Made by a program: the position numbers and the translations under genes. Under the pieces are notes generated by a model. The model ran no database searches. It was not told the origin of the DNA and saw nothing but the letters and a program-made list of their open reading frames with translations. From Polytrichum commune (lineage: Eukaryota; Streptophyta; Polytrichopsida; Polytrichales; Polytrichaceae), in NCBI GenBank assembly GCA_950295325.1, contig OX485803.1:5394001-5458000 (forward strand): a DNA stretch of 64,000 nt. The letters are read 5' to 3'. Below, in pieces: positions 63,533 to 64,000 of this stretch (the stretch's first letter is position 1; each line of letters starts with the position of its first letter).

Positions 63533-64000
63533 CAGATGATGGATTCACGTTGGTTGCTTGCAAAGGTAAAGGGTAAGTCTAAGGTGGATGGGTCAAATCC
63601 GAAGGAAGCAGGTACCACAAAATTCCAAGAAGTCTACACAAGGTACAAATCTAGAGCTTCTAAGTTTGGCTCAATTTCTCCTCAAGGTACGAGTTCAACT
63701 AACTTAGAGGGATTTCCTAGAATTAACTTGGAGGTCGACAATGAAATGACAGAGGAGAGCCAGTAGCTACGAAATCCCATGCCTTAGAGAGTATGGTTGA
63801 AAAAGGAAAAGAATTTAGTCACTCCTTAAAGAGTTAATAGAGGTGAGCACCACAACGGCAGGGCCCACGACCATGAAATGGTCACCAAGAAAATTCTCGG
63901 GCACCAAAAGGAGAGCCTGTGAGGAGGAAGAAGGCTCTGATTGTGATATTCCCAAGAGCCCATCCTCTCTAGCCTTTGTGCCTTTTGCAGGTATTCTAAA
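63533..64000 (+). pseudogene. Possible LINE ORF1-like coding remnant, runs off the window
   Basis: From 63533 the plus strand reads DDGFTLVACKGKG, then shifts frame to KSKVDGSNPKEAG..FQEVYTRYKSRASKF. After stops at about 63765-63830 it is open again to the edge, with KWSPRKFSGTKRRACEEEEG. The 'DGFTLV.KGKGK' start followed by a basic, Ser/Lys-rich tail resembles the linker of plant LINE first ORFs, but no zinc knuckle or endonuclease is in view. Confidence 0.25.

Overview
The window looks like nuclear DNA of a land plant (or a close streptophyte relative) with a large, repeat-rich genome. Four things point there. Spliced exons at the left edge match RecQsim, a RecQ helicase class known from plants. 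The introns carry ordinary GT..AG borders. A Stowaway-type MITE begins CTCCCTCCGTCCC and has a TA target duplication. Long GA/CT microsatellites are present. There are no bacterial operons, phage genes, CRISPR arrays or recognisable tRNA/rRNA genes. The exact lineage cannot be read from the sequence. The Stowaway terminus is familiar from flowering plants, whereas a free-standing hemerythrin (HHE) protein and Tc1-type DD34E transposons would be less usual there.

Layout. 0-2.7 kb (minus strand): 3' part of the first half of a RecQsim-like helicase gene, four exons, one intron filled by a minisatellite. 2.7-5.7 kb: possible 5' region of that gene, then a degenerate tandem array of about 350-450 bp units. 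5.7-13.6 kb: AT-rich DNA with no recognisable gene. 13.7-14.7 kb: a short LTR element with target duplication. 14.7-19.1 kb: AT-rich decayed DNA ending in a broken Ty3/Gypsy reverse transcriptase. 19.8-21.7 kb: two inverted-repeat DNA elements. 22.5-24.9 kb: a G-poor, A+C-rich stretch with a 110 bp GA microsatellite. 28.0-28.6 kb: gag-like coding sequence duplicated as a near-perfect long hairpin. 28.7-32 kb: several foldback and MITE elements. 33.5-35.05 kb: a complete 1.58 kb Tc1 element with a nonsense-riddled transposase. 37.8-38.8 kb: a second, more decayed Tc1. 39.5-40.0 kb: a 547 bp MITE. 40.3-42.2 kb: a hemerythrin-like gene with a likely N-terminal presequence exon, a tandem repeat in its intron and a 4 bp frameshifting duplication. 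43-59 kb: nested dispersed repeats, a minisatellite, a Stowaway MITE, a LINE relic and unrecognised ORFs. 59.3-62.9 kb: a GC-richer block of unknown nature. 63.5-64 kb: possible start of a LINE ORF1-like remnant.

Only two host genes are supported: RecQsim (DNA repair/recombination) and the HHE protein (non-haem iron/oxygen binding). Nothing suggests that they work together. The rest is mostly transposon sediment. The most interesting points are the Tc1 element decayed only by in-frame stops, the gag hairpin, the hemerythrin frameshift beside an exon-edge tandem repeat, and one repeat copy split by two later insertions. I see no clear undescribed biological system.
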